Shown here: positions 1-8,155 of the stretch, piece after piece
How positions within the stretch are numbered: position 1 is the stretch's first letter
How the letters are laid out: each line of letters opens with the position of its first letter
Source of the DNA: Pseudomonas wuhanensis
GTDB lineage: Bacteria > Pseudomonadota > Gammaproteobacteria > Pseudomonadales > Pseudomonadaceae
Assembly (NCBI RefSeq): GCF_030687395.1
Contig: NZ_CP117430.1
Location: 372,001 to 436,000 of the forward strand
Direction: 5' to 3'
DNA length: 64,000 bases
The notes under the pieces: model-generated
What the model was told of the DNA's origin: nothing
What the model saw: the letters and a program-made list of their open reading frames with translations, nothing else
Database searches by the model: none
Program-made: the position numbers and the translations under genes

Positions 1-80
1 AGTTTACGTTTGCGTTGGCGTTGTTCAGCTTTGTCTGCTTTATCGCCATTGCGGGGTTGATGGGGGCCAAGCCGGTTTAA
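1..80 (+). CDS. C-terminal end of a membrane protein, probably an MFS transporter
   Basis: An open frame enters from the left edge and stops with TAA at 78-80. About 25 residues are visible and they are strongly hydrophobic (FTFALALFSFVCF then IAIAGLMGAKPV), as in the last membrane helix of a transporter. From memory, pseudomonads carry an MFS transporter gene next to the HAD phosphatase and rppH, so that is the likely identity. This is inference from position; the fragment is too short to place by sequence alone. Confidence 0.5.
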   Translation, partial: FTFALALFSFVCFIAIAGLMGAKPV

Positions 81-101
81 GGCTTCAGGCCGAGTTGACC
101 C

Positions 102-196
102 AATCGCGGGCAAGCCCGCTCCCACAAGGTTTTGCTGTGTGACATAGATAGCATTTACAGCAGAGATCCCTGTGGGAGCGGGCTTGCCCGCGATGG
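102..196. repeat. REPIN (two inverted REP palindromes)
   Basis: Two inverted copies of the Pseudomonas REP unit (core gtgggagcgggcttgcccgc) flank about 45 bp. The pair lies between the incoming transporter gene and the convergent HAD phosphatase gene. Such pairs are known to be mobilised by RAYT transposases encoded elsewhere in the genome; none is encoded in this window. Confidence 0.92.
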
Positions 197-201
197 CGAT
201 C

Positions 202-858
202 TCAATCGCGCAACGAAATCACCGGCCAGCCCCGCTTCTCAGCCTCGGCCCGCAGATTAGGATCCGGATCAACAGCAATCGGATTCGCCACCTGCTCCAG
301 CAACGCCAGGTCATTCATCGAGTCGCTGTAGAAATAGCTGTCTTGCAGATTGTGGCCAGTCTCCTCCAGCCAACGGTTCAACCGGGTCACCTTGCCTTCA
401 CGAAAGCACGGGACATCAGTGCTGCGCCCACTGTACCGGCCGCCGATCATTTCGCATTCGGTGGCGATCAGGGTCTCCACGCCTAAACGTGCTGCAATCG
501 GCCCGGTCACAAAGCGGTTGGTGGCGGTGATGATCACCAGCTTGTCGCCGGCGTCACGGTGTTTGGCCAACAGTTCGAGGCCCTTGGGCAGCACGATCGG
601 CTCGATGCAGTCGCGCATGTAGTCCAGGTGCCATTCATCCAGCGTGGCCATCTCGGTGCGGCCAAGCACTTCAAGGCAGAAGTTCAGGTACGCGTCGTTA
701 TCCAGCTTGCCGGCCAGGTAATCCTGATAGAACTCGTCGTTGCGTGCCTTGTAGGCGACGGCGTCGAGAAAACCGCGTTCGCACAGATAGTCGCCCCAGG
801 CGTGGTCACTGTCACCGCCCAGAAGCGTGTTGTCCAAGTCGAATAAAGCCAGCCGCAT
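202..858 (-). CDS. HAD-superfamily (SerB-like, subfamily IB) phosphatase
   Basis: A 218-residue HAD hydrolase. Motif I ([10 protein letters not shown]) is at the very N terminus with the nucleophile Asp and the second Asp two residues on. Motif II is TATN near the middle, and the acidic motif IV is [11 protein letters not shown]. The compact alpha-helical cap between residues 15 and 90 fits subfamily IB (phosphoserine phosphatase-like). I chose the ATG at 858 because motif I then starts at residue 6; the upstream in-frame ATG at 924 adds a tail with no family likeness. It is divergent from rppH with about 145 bp between. The substrate cannot be read from sequence. Confidence 0.85.
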   Translation of the reverse strand: MRLALFDLDNTLLGGDSDHAWGDYLCERGFLDAVAYKARNDEFYQDYLAGKLDNDAYLNFCLEVLGRTEMATLDEWHLDYMRDCIEPIVLPKGLELLAKHRDAGDKLVIITATNRFVTGPIAARLGVETLIATECEMIGGRYSGRSTDVPCFREGKVTRLNRWLEETGHNLQDSYFYSDSMNDLALLEQVANPIAVDPDPNLRAEAEKRGWPVISLRD

Positions 859-1002
859 TGCAGTTACTCGCTGAAAAAGTCTGTAGAAAGGTTTCAAGAA
901 TACGGACTTTTCACAAGAGTGCACATAAGGTAGGTCGGCTCGTTGCTGCTTTCACAACCTTTGTGGAACAATGCGGCGACATGCGTTTGCGAGGTTGTTG
1001 CC

Positions 1003-1482
1003 GTGATCGACCCCGATGGTTTCCGCCCCAATGTCGGGATCATTCTGACGAATGATGCCGGCCAGGTGCTATGGGCTCGCCGAATCAATCAAGATGCCTG
1101 GCAGTTTCCACAGGGAGGGATCAACCCCCAGGAGACGCCAGAAGACGCCTTGTACCGCGAGTTGAACGAAGAAGTGGGCCTGGAGCGCGAAGATGTTGAA
1201 ATTCTCGCCTGCACCCGGGGCTGGTTGCGTTATCGTTTGCCGCAACGTTTGGTCAGGACGCACAGCCAACCGCTGTGCATCGGCCAGAAGCAGAAATGGT
1301 TTCTCCTGCGCCTGATCTCCAACGAGCAGCGGGTGCGGATGGATTTGACCGGTAAACCGGAATTCGATGGCTGGCGCTGGGTCAGTTATTGGTATCCGTT
1401 GGGCCAGGTGGTGACATTCAAGCGCGAGGTTTATCGCCGCGCTCTCAAAGAGCTTGCCCCGCGCCTTTTAGCGCGCGACTGA
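1003..1482 (+). CDS. rppH: RNA pyrophosphohydrolase RppH (Nudix)
   Basis: RppH removes pyrophosphate from the 5' end of primary transcripts and so starts RNase E-dependent decay. The 159-residue protein begins [11 protein letters not shown] and has a complete Nudix box ([17 protein letters not shown] then NEEVGL) at about residues 38-60, with the metal-binding glutamates present. The start is the GTG at 1003, since the family begins at the [10 protein letters not shown] motif; the ATG 60 bp upstream is in frame but adds non-family sequence. It lies 22 bp before ptsP, an arrangement known in other gamma-proteobacteria, and is probably co-transcribed with it. Confidence 0.95.
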   Translation: MIDPDGFRPNVGIILTNDAGQVLWARRINQDAWQFPQGGINPQETPEDALYRELNEEVGLEREDVEILACTRGWLRYRLPQRLVRTHSQPLCIGQKQKWFLLRLISNEQRVRMDLTGKPEFDGWRWVSYWYPLGQVVTFKREVYRRALKELAPRLLARD

Positions 1483-1504
1483 CGACGGAGTTCGACCCCG
1501 AGCC

Positions 1505-3784
1505 ATGCTCAATACGCTGCGCAAGATCGTCCAGGAAGTTAACTCCGCCAAGGATCTCAAGGCGGCGTTGGGGATTATTGTGTTGCGCGTCAAAGAGGCC
1601 ATGGGCAGCCAGGTCTGCTCGGTCTACCTGCTTGACCCAGAGACCAACCGCTTCGTGCTGATGGCCACCGAGGGCTTGAACAAGCGCTCGATCGGCAAGG
1701 TCAGCATGGCACCCAACGAAGGTCTGGTCGGCCTGGTCGGCACGCGTGAAGAACCCCTGAACCTCGAAAACGCCGCGGATCACCCGCGCTACCGTTACTT
1801 CGCCGAGACCGGTGAAGAACGCTACGCTTCGTTCCTCGGGGCGCCGATCATTCACCACCGTCGCGTTGTCGGCGTGTTGGTCATTCAGCAAAAAGAACGC
1901 CGCCAGTTCGATGAAGGTGAAGAAGCCTTCCTCGTGACCATGAGCGCGCAACTTGCCGGCGTTATCGCCCACGCCGAGGCCACCGGTTCGATCCGTGGGC
2001 TGGGCCGTCAGGGCAAAGGTATCCAGGAAGCAAAGTTCGTCGGTGTACCGGGTTCGCCGGGCGCGGCGGTCGGAACCGCGGTCGTCATGCTGCCGCCGGC
2101 CGATCTGGACGTGGTGCCGGACAAGACCATCACCGACATCAACGCGGAACTTGGCCTGTTCAAGACCGCCATCGAAGGCGTACGCGCCGACATGCGTGCC
2201 TTGTCCGCCAAGCTGGCGACCCAGCTGCGGCCTGAAGAGCGGGCGCTGTTCGACGTTTACCTGATGATGCTCGACGATGCCTCGCTCGGCAGCGAAATCA
2301 CCACGGTGATCAAGACCGGTCAGTGGGCGCAGGGCGCATTGCGTCAGGTGGTCACTGAACACGTCAACCGTTTCGAATTGATGGACGACGCCTACCTGCG
2401 TGAGCGCGCCTCGGACGTCAAAGACCTCGGTCGGCGCTTGCTGGCTTATCTGCAGGAAGAGCGGCAGCAGACGCTGGTCTACCCCGACAACACCATTCTG
2501 GTCAGCGAAGAACTGACGCCGGCAATGCTCGGCGAGGTGCCGGAAGGCAAGCTGGTGGGTCTGGTATCGGTACTCGGTTCCGGCAACTCCCACGTGGCGA
2601 TCCTGGCGCGTGCCATGGGTATCCCGACGGTGATGGGCCTGGTCGACTTGCCGTACTCCAAGGTCGACGGCATCCAGATGATCGTCGACGGCTACCACGG
2701 TGAGGTCTATACCAACCCGAGTGACGTGCTGCGCAAGCAGTTCGCCGATGTGGTCGAGGAAGAGAAGCAACTGGCCCTGGGGCTGGACGCATTGCGGGAC
2801 CTGCCGTGCGTAACGGTCGATGGTCATCGCATGCCGCTGTGGGTCAACACCGGCTTGCTGGCGGACGTGGCGCGGGCGCAGAAGCGCGGTGCCGAAGGCG
2901 TGGGTCTGTACCGCACCGAAGTGCCGTTCATGATCAACCAGCGCTTCCCGAGTGAAAAAGAGCAGCTGGCGATCTATCGCGAGCAACTCGCCGCGTTCCA
3001 CCCGCAGCCAGTGACCATGCGCAGTCTGGACATCGGCGGCGACAAGTCGCTGTCGTACTTCCCGATCAAGGAAGACAACCCGTTTCTCGGCTGGCGCGGT
3101 ATTCGCGTCACGCTCGACCACCCGGAAATTTTCCTGGTGCAGACCCGCGCCATGCTCAAGGCCAGCGAAGGCTTGAACAACCTGCGGATTCTGCTGCCGA
3201 TGATCTCCGGCACCCACGAGCTGGAAGAAGCCCTGCACCTGATTCACCGAGCCTGGGGCGAAGTCCGCGACGAAGGCTGCGACGTGCCGATGCCGCCGAT
3301 TGGCGTGATGATCGAGATTCCGGCGGCGGTGTATCAGACCAAGGAGCTTGCCCGACAAGTGGACTTCCTGTCGGTCGGCTCCAACGACCTGACCCAGTAC
3401 CTGCTGGCCGTGGACCGCAACAACCCGCGGGTGGCCGATCTCTACGACTACCTGCACCCGGCGGTGTTGCAGGCGTTGCAGAGCGTGGTGCGCGATGCCC
3501 ATGCAGAAGGCAAGCCCGTGAGTATCTGCGGTGAAATGGCCGGTGACCCGGCGGCGGCGGTGTTGTTGATGGCGATGGGTTTCGACAGCTTGTCGATGAA
3601 CGCCACCAACTTGCCGAAAGTGAAGTGGATGCTGCGTCAGATCAACCTGAGCAAGGCCAAGGAATTGCTGGCGGAACTGATGACCATCGACAACCCGCAA
3701 GTTATCCACAGCTCGCTGCAACTGGCGCTGAAGAACCTTGGGTTGGCGCGGATGATTAATCCGGCTTCGGTCAAGACCCTTTAA
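1505..3784 (+). CDS. ptsP: Phosphoenolpyruvate-protein phosphotransferase PtsP (EI-Ntr)
   Basis: First enzyme of the nitrogen-related phosphotransferase system: it takes phosphate from PEP and passes it to NPr (PtsO) and on to PtsN, a regulatory rather than sugar-importing relay in the cytoplasm. The 759-residue protein has an N-terminal GAF domain (about 1-160), the linker leading to the EI domain at GVPGSPGAAVG, the phospho-histidine in GSGNSHVAILARAMGIP (His363 by codon count), and a C-terminal PEP-binding barrel with SVGSNDLTQYL and the conserved CGEMAGDP. In E. coli the GAF domain senses glutamine; the same is expected here. The length is normal for the family. Confidence 0.96.
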   Translation: MLNTLRKIVQEVNSAKDLKAALGIIVLRVKEAMGSQVCSVYLLDPETNRFVLMATEGLNKRSIGKVSMAPNEGLVGLVGTREEPLNLENAADHPRYRYFAETGEERYASFLGAPIIHHRRVVGVLVIQQKERRQFDEGEEAFLVTMSAQLAGVIAHAEATGSIRGLGRQGKGIQEAKFVGVPGSPGAAVGTAVVMLPPADLDVVPDKTITDINAELGLFKTAIEGVRADMRALSAKLATQLRPEERALFDVYLMMLDDASLGSEITTVIKTGQWAQGALRQVVTEHVNRFELMDDAYLRERASDVKDLGRRLLAYLQEERQQTLVYPDNTILVSEELTPAMLGEVPEGKLVGLVSVLGSGNSHVAILARAMGIPTVMGLVDLPYSKVDGIQMIVDGYHGEVYTNPSDVLRKQFADVVEEEKQLALGLDALRDLPCVTVDGHRMPLWVNTGLLADVARAQKRGAEGVGLYRTEVPFMINQRFPSEKEQLAIYREQLAAFHPQPVTMRSLDIGGDKSLSYFPIKEDNPFLGWRGIRVTLDHPEIFLVQTRAMLKASEGLNNLRILLPMISGTHELEEALHLIHRAWGEVRDEGCDVPMPPIGVMIEIPAAVYQTKELARQVDFLSVGSNDLTQYLLAVDRNNPRVADLYDYLHPAVLQALQSVVRDAHAEGKPVSICGEMAGDPAAAVLLMAMGFDSLSMNATNLPKVKWMLRQINLSKAKELLAELMTIDNPQVIHSSLQLALKNLGLARMINPASVKTL

Positions 3785-3799
3785 ACATTCAATGGCCCC

Positions 3800-3892
3800 A
3801 TCGCGGGCAAGCCCGCTCCCACAGGGATCTCTGGTGTGAATGCTGTCTATGCCACACAGCAGAACCTTGTGGGAGCGGGCTTGCCCGCGATG
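3800..3892. repeat. REPIN (two inverted REP palindromes)
   Basis: Inverted pair of the standard REP unit in the gap between the convergent ptsP and NRDE-protein genes. The arms match over about 22 bp, separated by about 45 bp. No other terminator is obvious here, so the pair may also act as one for both genes. Confidence 0.92.
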
Positions 3893-3911
3893 ACGTCAGG
3901 CCAGGCGCCGC

Positions 3912-4658
3912 CTAAACCAAAATCTCTACTTCCCCAAGATGCCCTCCATACGGCCCGAAACTCCTTTCGACCATATGCCGCACCCCGTCCGCCTGAACAA
4001 TCAACGCCGTGCTCGCCCGTGTCCCATAAGCCTGGCTCTTGATAAACACACTCGACAACAACGTCTCGGTAGCCTGTCCCACACCCGTGTCCGGCAACTC
4101 GGCAAGCGGCGCCGTCTGCGGGTCGCTCAGCAAGGCCAATAACGCCTGCGGCTGCGGATCGCCCAACACCTCGCTCAATGCTGCCTTGGCCTTGAGCACT
4201 TTTGGCCACGGTGTATCCAGCCCCGCGTTCGATAACCCATAAATGCCCGGTTGGAGCATGACCGCCTCGGTCTCCCGGGCATTGAAGTGCCAAAGCTCGT
4301 GGGTATTGCCGACCAACAGATTAAATCCGGCATATTGAGGCGAACGTCCGACAATGTCCTTTAAATATTCGTCAATCGACATGTTCCCGCTGAGAAACTG
4401 CGCCACCAGTTCACCTCGCGACTTGGGCGCTGGCGGTTGAAGGGGATCACGGATGTTGGTCAGCGCGGCGAAACGCCCGTTGGCGCCGACACCGAGCCAC
4501 GTACCGCCAGCTTCAAGGTCGCGACCGGCATACACGTGCGGGGCTTGCGGCCATTGCGTCAGGGGCAGGCTGGGTCGGGCATAGAATTCGTCGCGGTTGG
4601 CCGCCACGATCAGCGGCTGGGCATGACCCGGCCGCCAGGCAAAAACAATCAGGCACAT
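3912..4658 (-). CDS. NRDE (TANGO2) family protein
   Basis: A 248-residue member of the NRDE/TANGO2 family. The protein starts MCLIVFAWRP, with an N-terminal Cys after the initiator Met, and has the name-giving NRDEFYARP motif at about residues 21-29. Conserved blocks WLGVGANGRFAALTN and RGELV follow. The N-terminal Cys and the general fold are reminiscent of Ntn hydrolases, but no enzymatic reaction is settled; eukaryotic relatives have been tied to heme or lipid handling. It stands alone, convergent with ptsP and divergent from the TauE/SafE gene. Confidence 0.85.
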   Translation of the reverse strand: MCLIVFAWRPGHAQPLIVAANRDEFYARPSLPLTQWPQAPHVYAGRDLEAGGTWLGVGANGRFAALTNIRDPLQPPAPKSRGELVAQFLSGNMSIDEYLKDIVGRSPQYAGFNLLVGNTHELWHFNARETEAVMLQPGIYGLSNAGLDTPWPKVLKAKAALSEVLGDPQPQALLALLSDPQTAPLAELPDTGVGQATETLLSSVFIKSQAYGTRASTALIVQADGVRHMVERSFGPYGGHLGEVEILV

Positions 4659-4792
4659 AAGGTGGTCCTTGTGTGTTTTTTGCTCACTCTACGCAGACAT
4701 CGCTCATCGATCCATCGCCATCCGCAGTGGAGCCCGAGGCCATGCATCCGTTACCATGCCGCTCCTGTTTTGGGATGACTGGGGATGCGGAC

Positions 4793-5575
4793 ATGGAATT
4801 TCTGCTTTATCTGGCGCTGGGCGCCTGTGCCGGCGTGCTGGCCGGGCTGTTCGGGGTGGGTGGCGGGATCATTATCGTCCCGGTGCTGGTGTTCAGTTTC
4901 ACCTTGCAGGGGTTCGATGCATCGATTTTGACGCATCTGGCCGTCGGCACCTCCCTGGCGACGATCATCTTTACGTCGATCAATTCGGTTCGCGAGCACC
5001 ATAGCCGTGGCGCTGTGCGTTGGCCGATTTTTGCCTGGATGACCCTTGGCATTCTGCTCGGTGCCGGTTTCGGCGCGCTGACTGCCGAAGCGATTTCCGG
5101 GCCGAATTTGCAGAAGATCATTGGTGTATTTGCGCTGATCATTGCCGTTCAACTCGCTTTGGACTTCAAGCCCAAGGCCAGCCGAACGGTACCGGGAAAA
5201 GTCGGTCTGACCGTGGCTGGTAGTGTCATTGGCTGGGCCTCGGCGATTTTCGGGATTGGCGGCGGTTCGTTGACCGTGCCGTTCCTGACCTGGCGCAGCG
5301 TACCGATGCAGCAGGCGGTGGCCACTTCGTCGGCCTGTGGCCTGCCAATCGCCTTGGCCAGTGCATTAAGTTTCATGATTTTGGGGTGGCACGATCCACT
5401 GCTGCCGGCCCATAGTCTCGGTTTTGTTTATTTGCCGGCGCTGCTGGGGATTGCCCTGACCAGCATGGTTTTCGCCCGCCTCGGTGCGCGACTGGCCCAC
5501 ACGCTGTCGCCGCGCTTGCTGAAAAGATTGTTTGCCGCTTTGCTGTTTTGCGTCGGCTTGAGCTTCTTGCTCTGA
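4793..5575 (+). CDS. TauE/SafE-family membrane permease
   Basis: A 260-residue integral membrane protein with about eight hydrophobic segments in two repeated halves. Each half has a glycine-rich turn: GLFGVGGGIIIVPVL near the N terminus and AIFGIGGGSLTVPFL after the middle, the hallmark of TauE/SafE (DUF81) carriers linked to sulfite, sulfonate or other anion export. The ATG at 4793 puts the first helix directly at the N terminus; in-frame starts up to 4673 add 40 residues of unlikely sequence. The substrate is unknown, and nearby genes give no clue. Confidence 0.85.
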   Translation: MEFLLYLALGACAGVLAGLFGVGGGIIIVPVLVFSFTLQGFDASILTHLAVGTSLATIIFTSINSVREHHSRGAVRWPIFAWMTLGILLGAGFGALTAEAISGPNLQKIIGVFALIIAVQLALDFKPKASRTVPGKVGLTVAGSVIGWASAIFGIGGGSLTVPFLTWRSVPMQQAVATSSACGLPIALASALSFMILGWHDPLLPAHSLGFVYLPALLGIALTSMVFARLGARLAHTLSPRLLKRLFAALLFCVGLSFLL

Positions 5576-5657
5576 CGCGTAGCGCAATCCTGGCTTAATC
5601 CTGGCGTGACAGCGTCGCCCGGGAATTTGAAGGTTTCAACTCTAACGAGGAGTCGCA

Positions 5658-6464
5658 ATGCTGCCTTACCCGCAGATCGACCCGGTGGCCCTGGCCATCG
5701 GTCCGCTGAAAATCCACTGGTACGGCCTGATGTACCTGATCGGCATCGGCGGTGCGTGGTGGCTGGCGTCACGCCGGCTGAATCGCTTCGACCCGACCTG
5801 GACCAAGGAGAAACTCTCCGACATGGTGTTCTGGATGTCGATGGGTGTCATCGTCGGCGGCCGCTTGGGTTATGTGCTGTTTTACGATCTGAACGCCTAT
5901 CTGGCCAACCCGACTCTGATCTTCGAAGTGTGGAAGGGCGGCATGTCGTTCCACGGCGGGTTTATCGGTGTGATGCTGGCGGCGCTGTGGTTCGGTAAAA
6001 AGAACGACAAGTCGTTCTTCCAGCTGATGGACTTCGTCGCGCCGATGGTGCCGATTGGCCTGGGTGCCGGGCGCATTGGCAACTTCATCAACGCCGAGTT
6101 GTGGGGCAAGGCGACCGACGTGCCGTGGGCGATGGTTTTCCCGACCGATCCGGCGCAACTGGCGCGTCATCCTTCGCAGCTGTACCAGTTCGCGCTGGAA
6201 GGCCTGGCGCTGTTCGCGATCCTCTGGCTGTTCTCGCGCAAGCCGCGGCCGACCATGGCGGTGTCCGGGATGTTCGCGCTGTTCTATGGCATCTTCCGCT
6301 TCATCGTCGAATTCGTTCGCGTGCCGGATGCGCAACTGGGTTATCTGGCCTGGAACTGGCTGACCATGGGCCAAGTGTTGTGCGTACCGATGATTGTCGG
6401 CGGGCTGTTCCTGATCTGGCTGGCTTATCGACGCGCCCCGGCGGCCCCCGCGGCGGCTGTATAA
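5658..6464 (+). CDS. lgt: Prolipoprotein diacylglyceryl transferase Lgt
   Basis: Lgt moves diacylglycerol from phosphatidylglycerol onto the lipobox cysteine of prelipoproteins, the first step of lipoprotein maturation in the inner membrane. The 268-residue protein has about seven membrane segments, the early [10 protein letters not shown] block, and the family signature [13 protein letters not shown] at about residues 138-150, with the conserved Arg and Asn. A good ribosome binding site (cgaggag) precedes the ATG. thyA follows 64 bp downstream on the same strand, a common pairing in proteobacteria. Confidence 0.96.
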   Translation: MLPYPQIDPVALAIGPLKIHWYGLMYLIGIGGAWWLASRRLNRFDPTWTKEKLSDMVFWMSMGVIVGGRLGYVLFYDLNAYLANPTLIFEVWKGGMSFHGGFIGVMLAALWFGKKNDKSFFQLMDFVAPMVPIGLGAGRIGNFINAELWGKATDVPWAMVFPTDPAQLARHPSQLYQFALEGLALFAILWLFSRKPRPTMAVSGMFALFYGIFRFIVEFVRVPDAQLGYLAWNWLTMGQVLCVPMIVGGLFLIWLAYRRAPAAPAAAV

Positions 6465-6484
6465 AGCGCAGGCGCTATAAATTC

Positions 6485-6511
6485 GAACCCCGGGGTTTTG
6501 GCCCCGGGTTC
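6485..6511 (+). terminator. GC-rich hairpin in the lgt-thyA gap
   Basis: gaaccccgggg and ccccgggttc can pair around a ttttgg loop (about 10 bp with one bulge). It ends 17 bp before the thyA start codon and has no T-run, so it may shape the thyA leader or partly stop lgt transcripts rather than be a full intrinsic terminator. Confidence 0.4.
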
Positions 6512-6528
6512 AAGGACACAGGTAATTC

Positions 6529-7500
6529 ATGAAGCAATATCTCGAATTGGTCGCCCACGTCATCAAGAACGGCACCAAACAGGCCAACCGCACCGGCGTG
6601 AACACCATCAGCTTTCCGGGCGCGATGCTGCGCTTCGATCTGCAGGAAGGTTTTCCGGCAATCACCACCCGCAAGATGGCCTTCAAATCGGCCATCGGCG
6701 AGATGTGCGGTTTTCTGCGCGGGGTGAACAACGCCGCCGAATTCCGTGCGCTGGGCTGCAAGGTCTGGGACCAGAACGCCAACGAAAACGCCCAGTGGCT
6801 GGCCAACCCGTTCCGTCAGGGCGAAGACGACCTCGGCGAGATCTACGGCGTGCAATGGCGCAAATGGCCGGCGTACAAGCAGATCCCGGTCAGCAATCAG
6901 GCCGCCATCGAGCAGACCCTGAGCCAGGGTTATCGTCAGATTGCCGAAGGCGAAGAAGACGGCGAGGCTTATGTGGTGCTGTACAAGGCGATCGACCAGA
7001 TCCGCCAGTGCGTCGACACCATCATCAAGGATCCAGGCAGCCGTCGCATCCTGTTCCACGGCTGGAACGTCGCCCAGCTCGACGAAATGGCCCTGCCGCC
7101 GTGCCACTTGCTGTACCAGTTCCACCCGAATGTCGAGACCAAAGAGATCTCTTTGACCCTCTACATCCGCTCCAACGACCTGGGCCTGGGCACGCCGTTC
7201 AACCTCACCGAAGGCGCCGCGCTGCTCAGCCTGATCGGTCGCCTGACCGGTTACACACCGCGCTGGTTCACCTATTTCATCGGCGATGCCCACGTCTACG
7301 AGAACCACCTGGACATGCTCAACGAACAGCTCAAGCGCGAGCCGTTCCCGATGCCGAAACTGGTGATTAGCGACCGGGTGCCGGAGTTTGCCAAGACCGG
7401 TGTTTATCAGCCGGAGTGGCTGGAGTTGATCGAACCGAGTGACTTCTCGCTGGAAGGCTATGAGCACCACGCGCCGATGACCGCGCCGATGGCGGTCTAA
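6529..7500 (+). CDS. thyA: Thymidylate synthase ThyA, long form with insertion
   Basis: Makes dTMP from dUMP with methylene-tetrahydrofolate, yielding dihydrofolate that FolA (also in this window) recycles. The protein is 323 residues against 264 in E. coli. The extra length lies mainly between the [11 protein letters not shown] block and [11 protein letters not shown], an acidic stretch ([10 protein letters not shown]) at about residues 105-160. The catalytic cysteine is in [10 protein letters not shown] (Cys192 by codon count), and the nucleotide-binding motifs [13 protein letters not shown] and GLGTPFNL are intact, so the enzyme should be active. Insertions at this spot occur in other thymidylate synthases. 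Confidence 0.95.
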   Translation: MKQYLELVAHVIKNGTKQANRTGVNTISFPGAMLRFDLQEGFPAITTRKMAFKSAIGEMCGFLRGVNNAAEFRALGCKVWDQNANENAQWLANPFRQGEDDLGEIYGVQWRKWPAYKQIPVSNQAAIEQTLSQGYRQIAEGEEDGEAYVVLYKAIDQIRQCVDTIIKDPGSRRILFHGWNVAQLDEMALPPCHLLYQFHPNVETKEISLTLYIRSNDLGLGTPFNLTEGAALLSLIGRLTGYTPRWFTYFIGDAHVYENHLDMLNEQLKREPFPMPKLVISDRVPEFAKTGVYQPEWLELIEPSDFSLEGYEHHAPMTAPMAV

Positions 7501-7514
7501 AGCTCGCCACTAAA

Positions 7515-7606
7515 CCTGTGGGAGCGGGCTTGCCCGCGATGACGGCGTCACATCCAACATTGATGTGACTGACAAACCGCTATCGCGGGCAAGCCCGCTC
7601 CCACAA
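7515..7606. repeat. REPIN (two inverted REP palindromes)
   Basis: Standard REP pair, orientation outward-in, between the convergent thyA and cadR genes. The arms are cctgtgggagcgggcttgcc and its complement, separated by about 45 bp. Confidence 0.92.
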
Positions 7607-7621
7607 GGTTTTGTGGTGTTG

Positions 7622-8071
7622 CTAATGCCCATGACTTCTCCCGACATGGGAATGCTCAACCTCCGTCGCCACAACCCCGCCACTCACTTCCAACCGCTGC
7701 AAAATCCCGCATTGATCGATATCCGGCCCTTCGCTGCAGCGTTGGCGCAGGTCGAGCAGTTGTGTCTGCAAGGCCAGCAAACCATCGATACGCGCCTTCA
7801 CATGGTGGATGTGTTCGTCGATCAGCGCGTTGACGTTTTCGCATTGATCCTGCGGGCTGTCGCGCAGGGCCAGCAGGCTGCGGATTTCCTCGAGGGTCAT
7901 GTCCAGCGTGCGGCAGTTGCGGATGAAGGTCAGGCGCTCGGCGTGGGCCTGGGTGTAGACGCGGTAATTGCCGTCGCTGCGGGCCGGCTCCGGCAGCAGG
8001 TTTTCGCGCTCGTAGTAACGGATGGTTTCCACGGCGCAGTCGGTGAGTTTCGCCAGCTCTCCTATTTTCAT
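7622..8071 (-). CDS. cadR: CadR, MerR-family metal-responsive activator (Cd/Pb/Zn type)
   Basis: A 149-residue MerR regulator. The winged-helix DNA-binding domain is at the N terminus (MKIGELAKLTDCAVETIRYYE), then a dimerisation helix, then a metal loop with cysteines at about 77, 112 and 121 in the CadR/PbrR pattern, and a His-rich tail ending HSHVGRSHGH. The ATG at 8071 is right because the family starts at MKIGELA. It is divergent from cadA, with the shared regulatory region between. MerR-type activators bind between the -35 and -10 elements and untwist the promoter when metal binds. Confidence 0.93.
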   Translation of the reverse strand: MKIGELAKLTDCAVETIRYYERENLLPEPARSDGNYRVYTQAHAERLTFIRNCRTLDMTLEEIRSLLALRDSPQDQCENVNALIDEHIHHVKARIDGLLALQTQLLDLRQRCSEGPDIDQCGILQRLEVSGGVVATEVEHSHVGRSHGH

Positions 8072-8094
8072 CGCGACAATCTCCAAAAGGGTGC

Positions 8095-8125
8095 TTGACC
8101 CTATAGTGGCTACAGGGTCTTTACT
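8095..8125 (+). promoter_or_regulatory. MerR-type cadA promoter with CadR operator
   Basis: A -35 box TTGACC (8095-8100) and a -10 box TTTACT (8120-8125) are 19 bp apart, the over-long spacing typical of MerR-regulated promoters. The spacer holds a near-perfect dyad: accctatag and ctacagggt around tgg (8098-8118). The boxes and dyad are seen directly; assignment to CadR is inferred from position. Confidence 0.85.
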
Positions 8126-8155
8126 TGGCAACAGGCACCTTCATGGACGCGACCA

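Noticed and set aside
1445..3721. A long open frame antisense to ptsP (over 750 codons)
   Set aside because: It mirrors the third-codon-position bias of a high-GC gene on the other strand, is rich in His, Arg and Gln, and has no recognisable domain. ptsP on the plus strand is complete and certain. Similar antisense frames over cadA, pchP, ilvD and rlmI were left out for the same reason.
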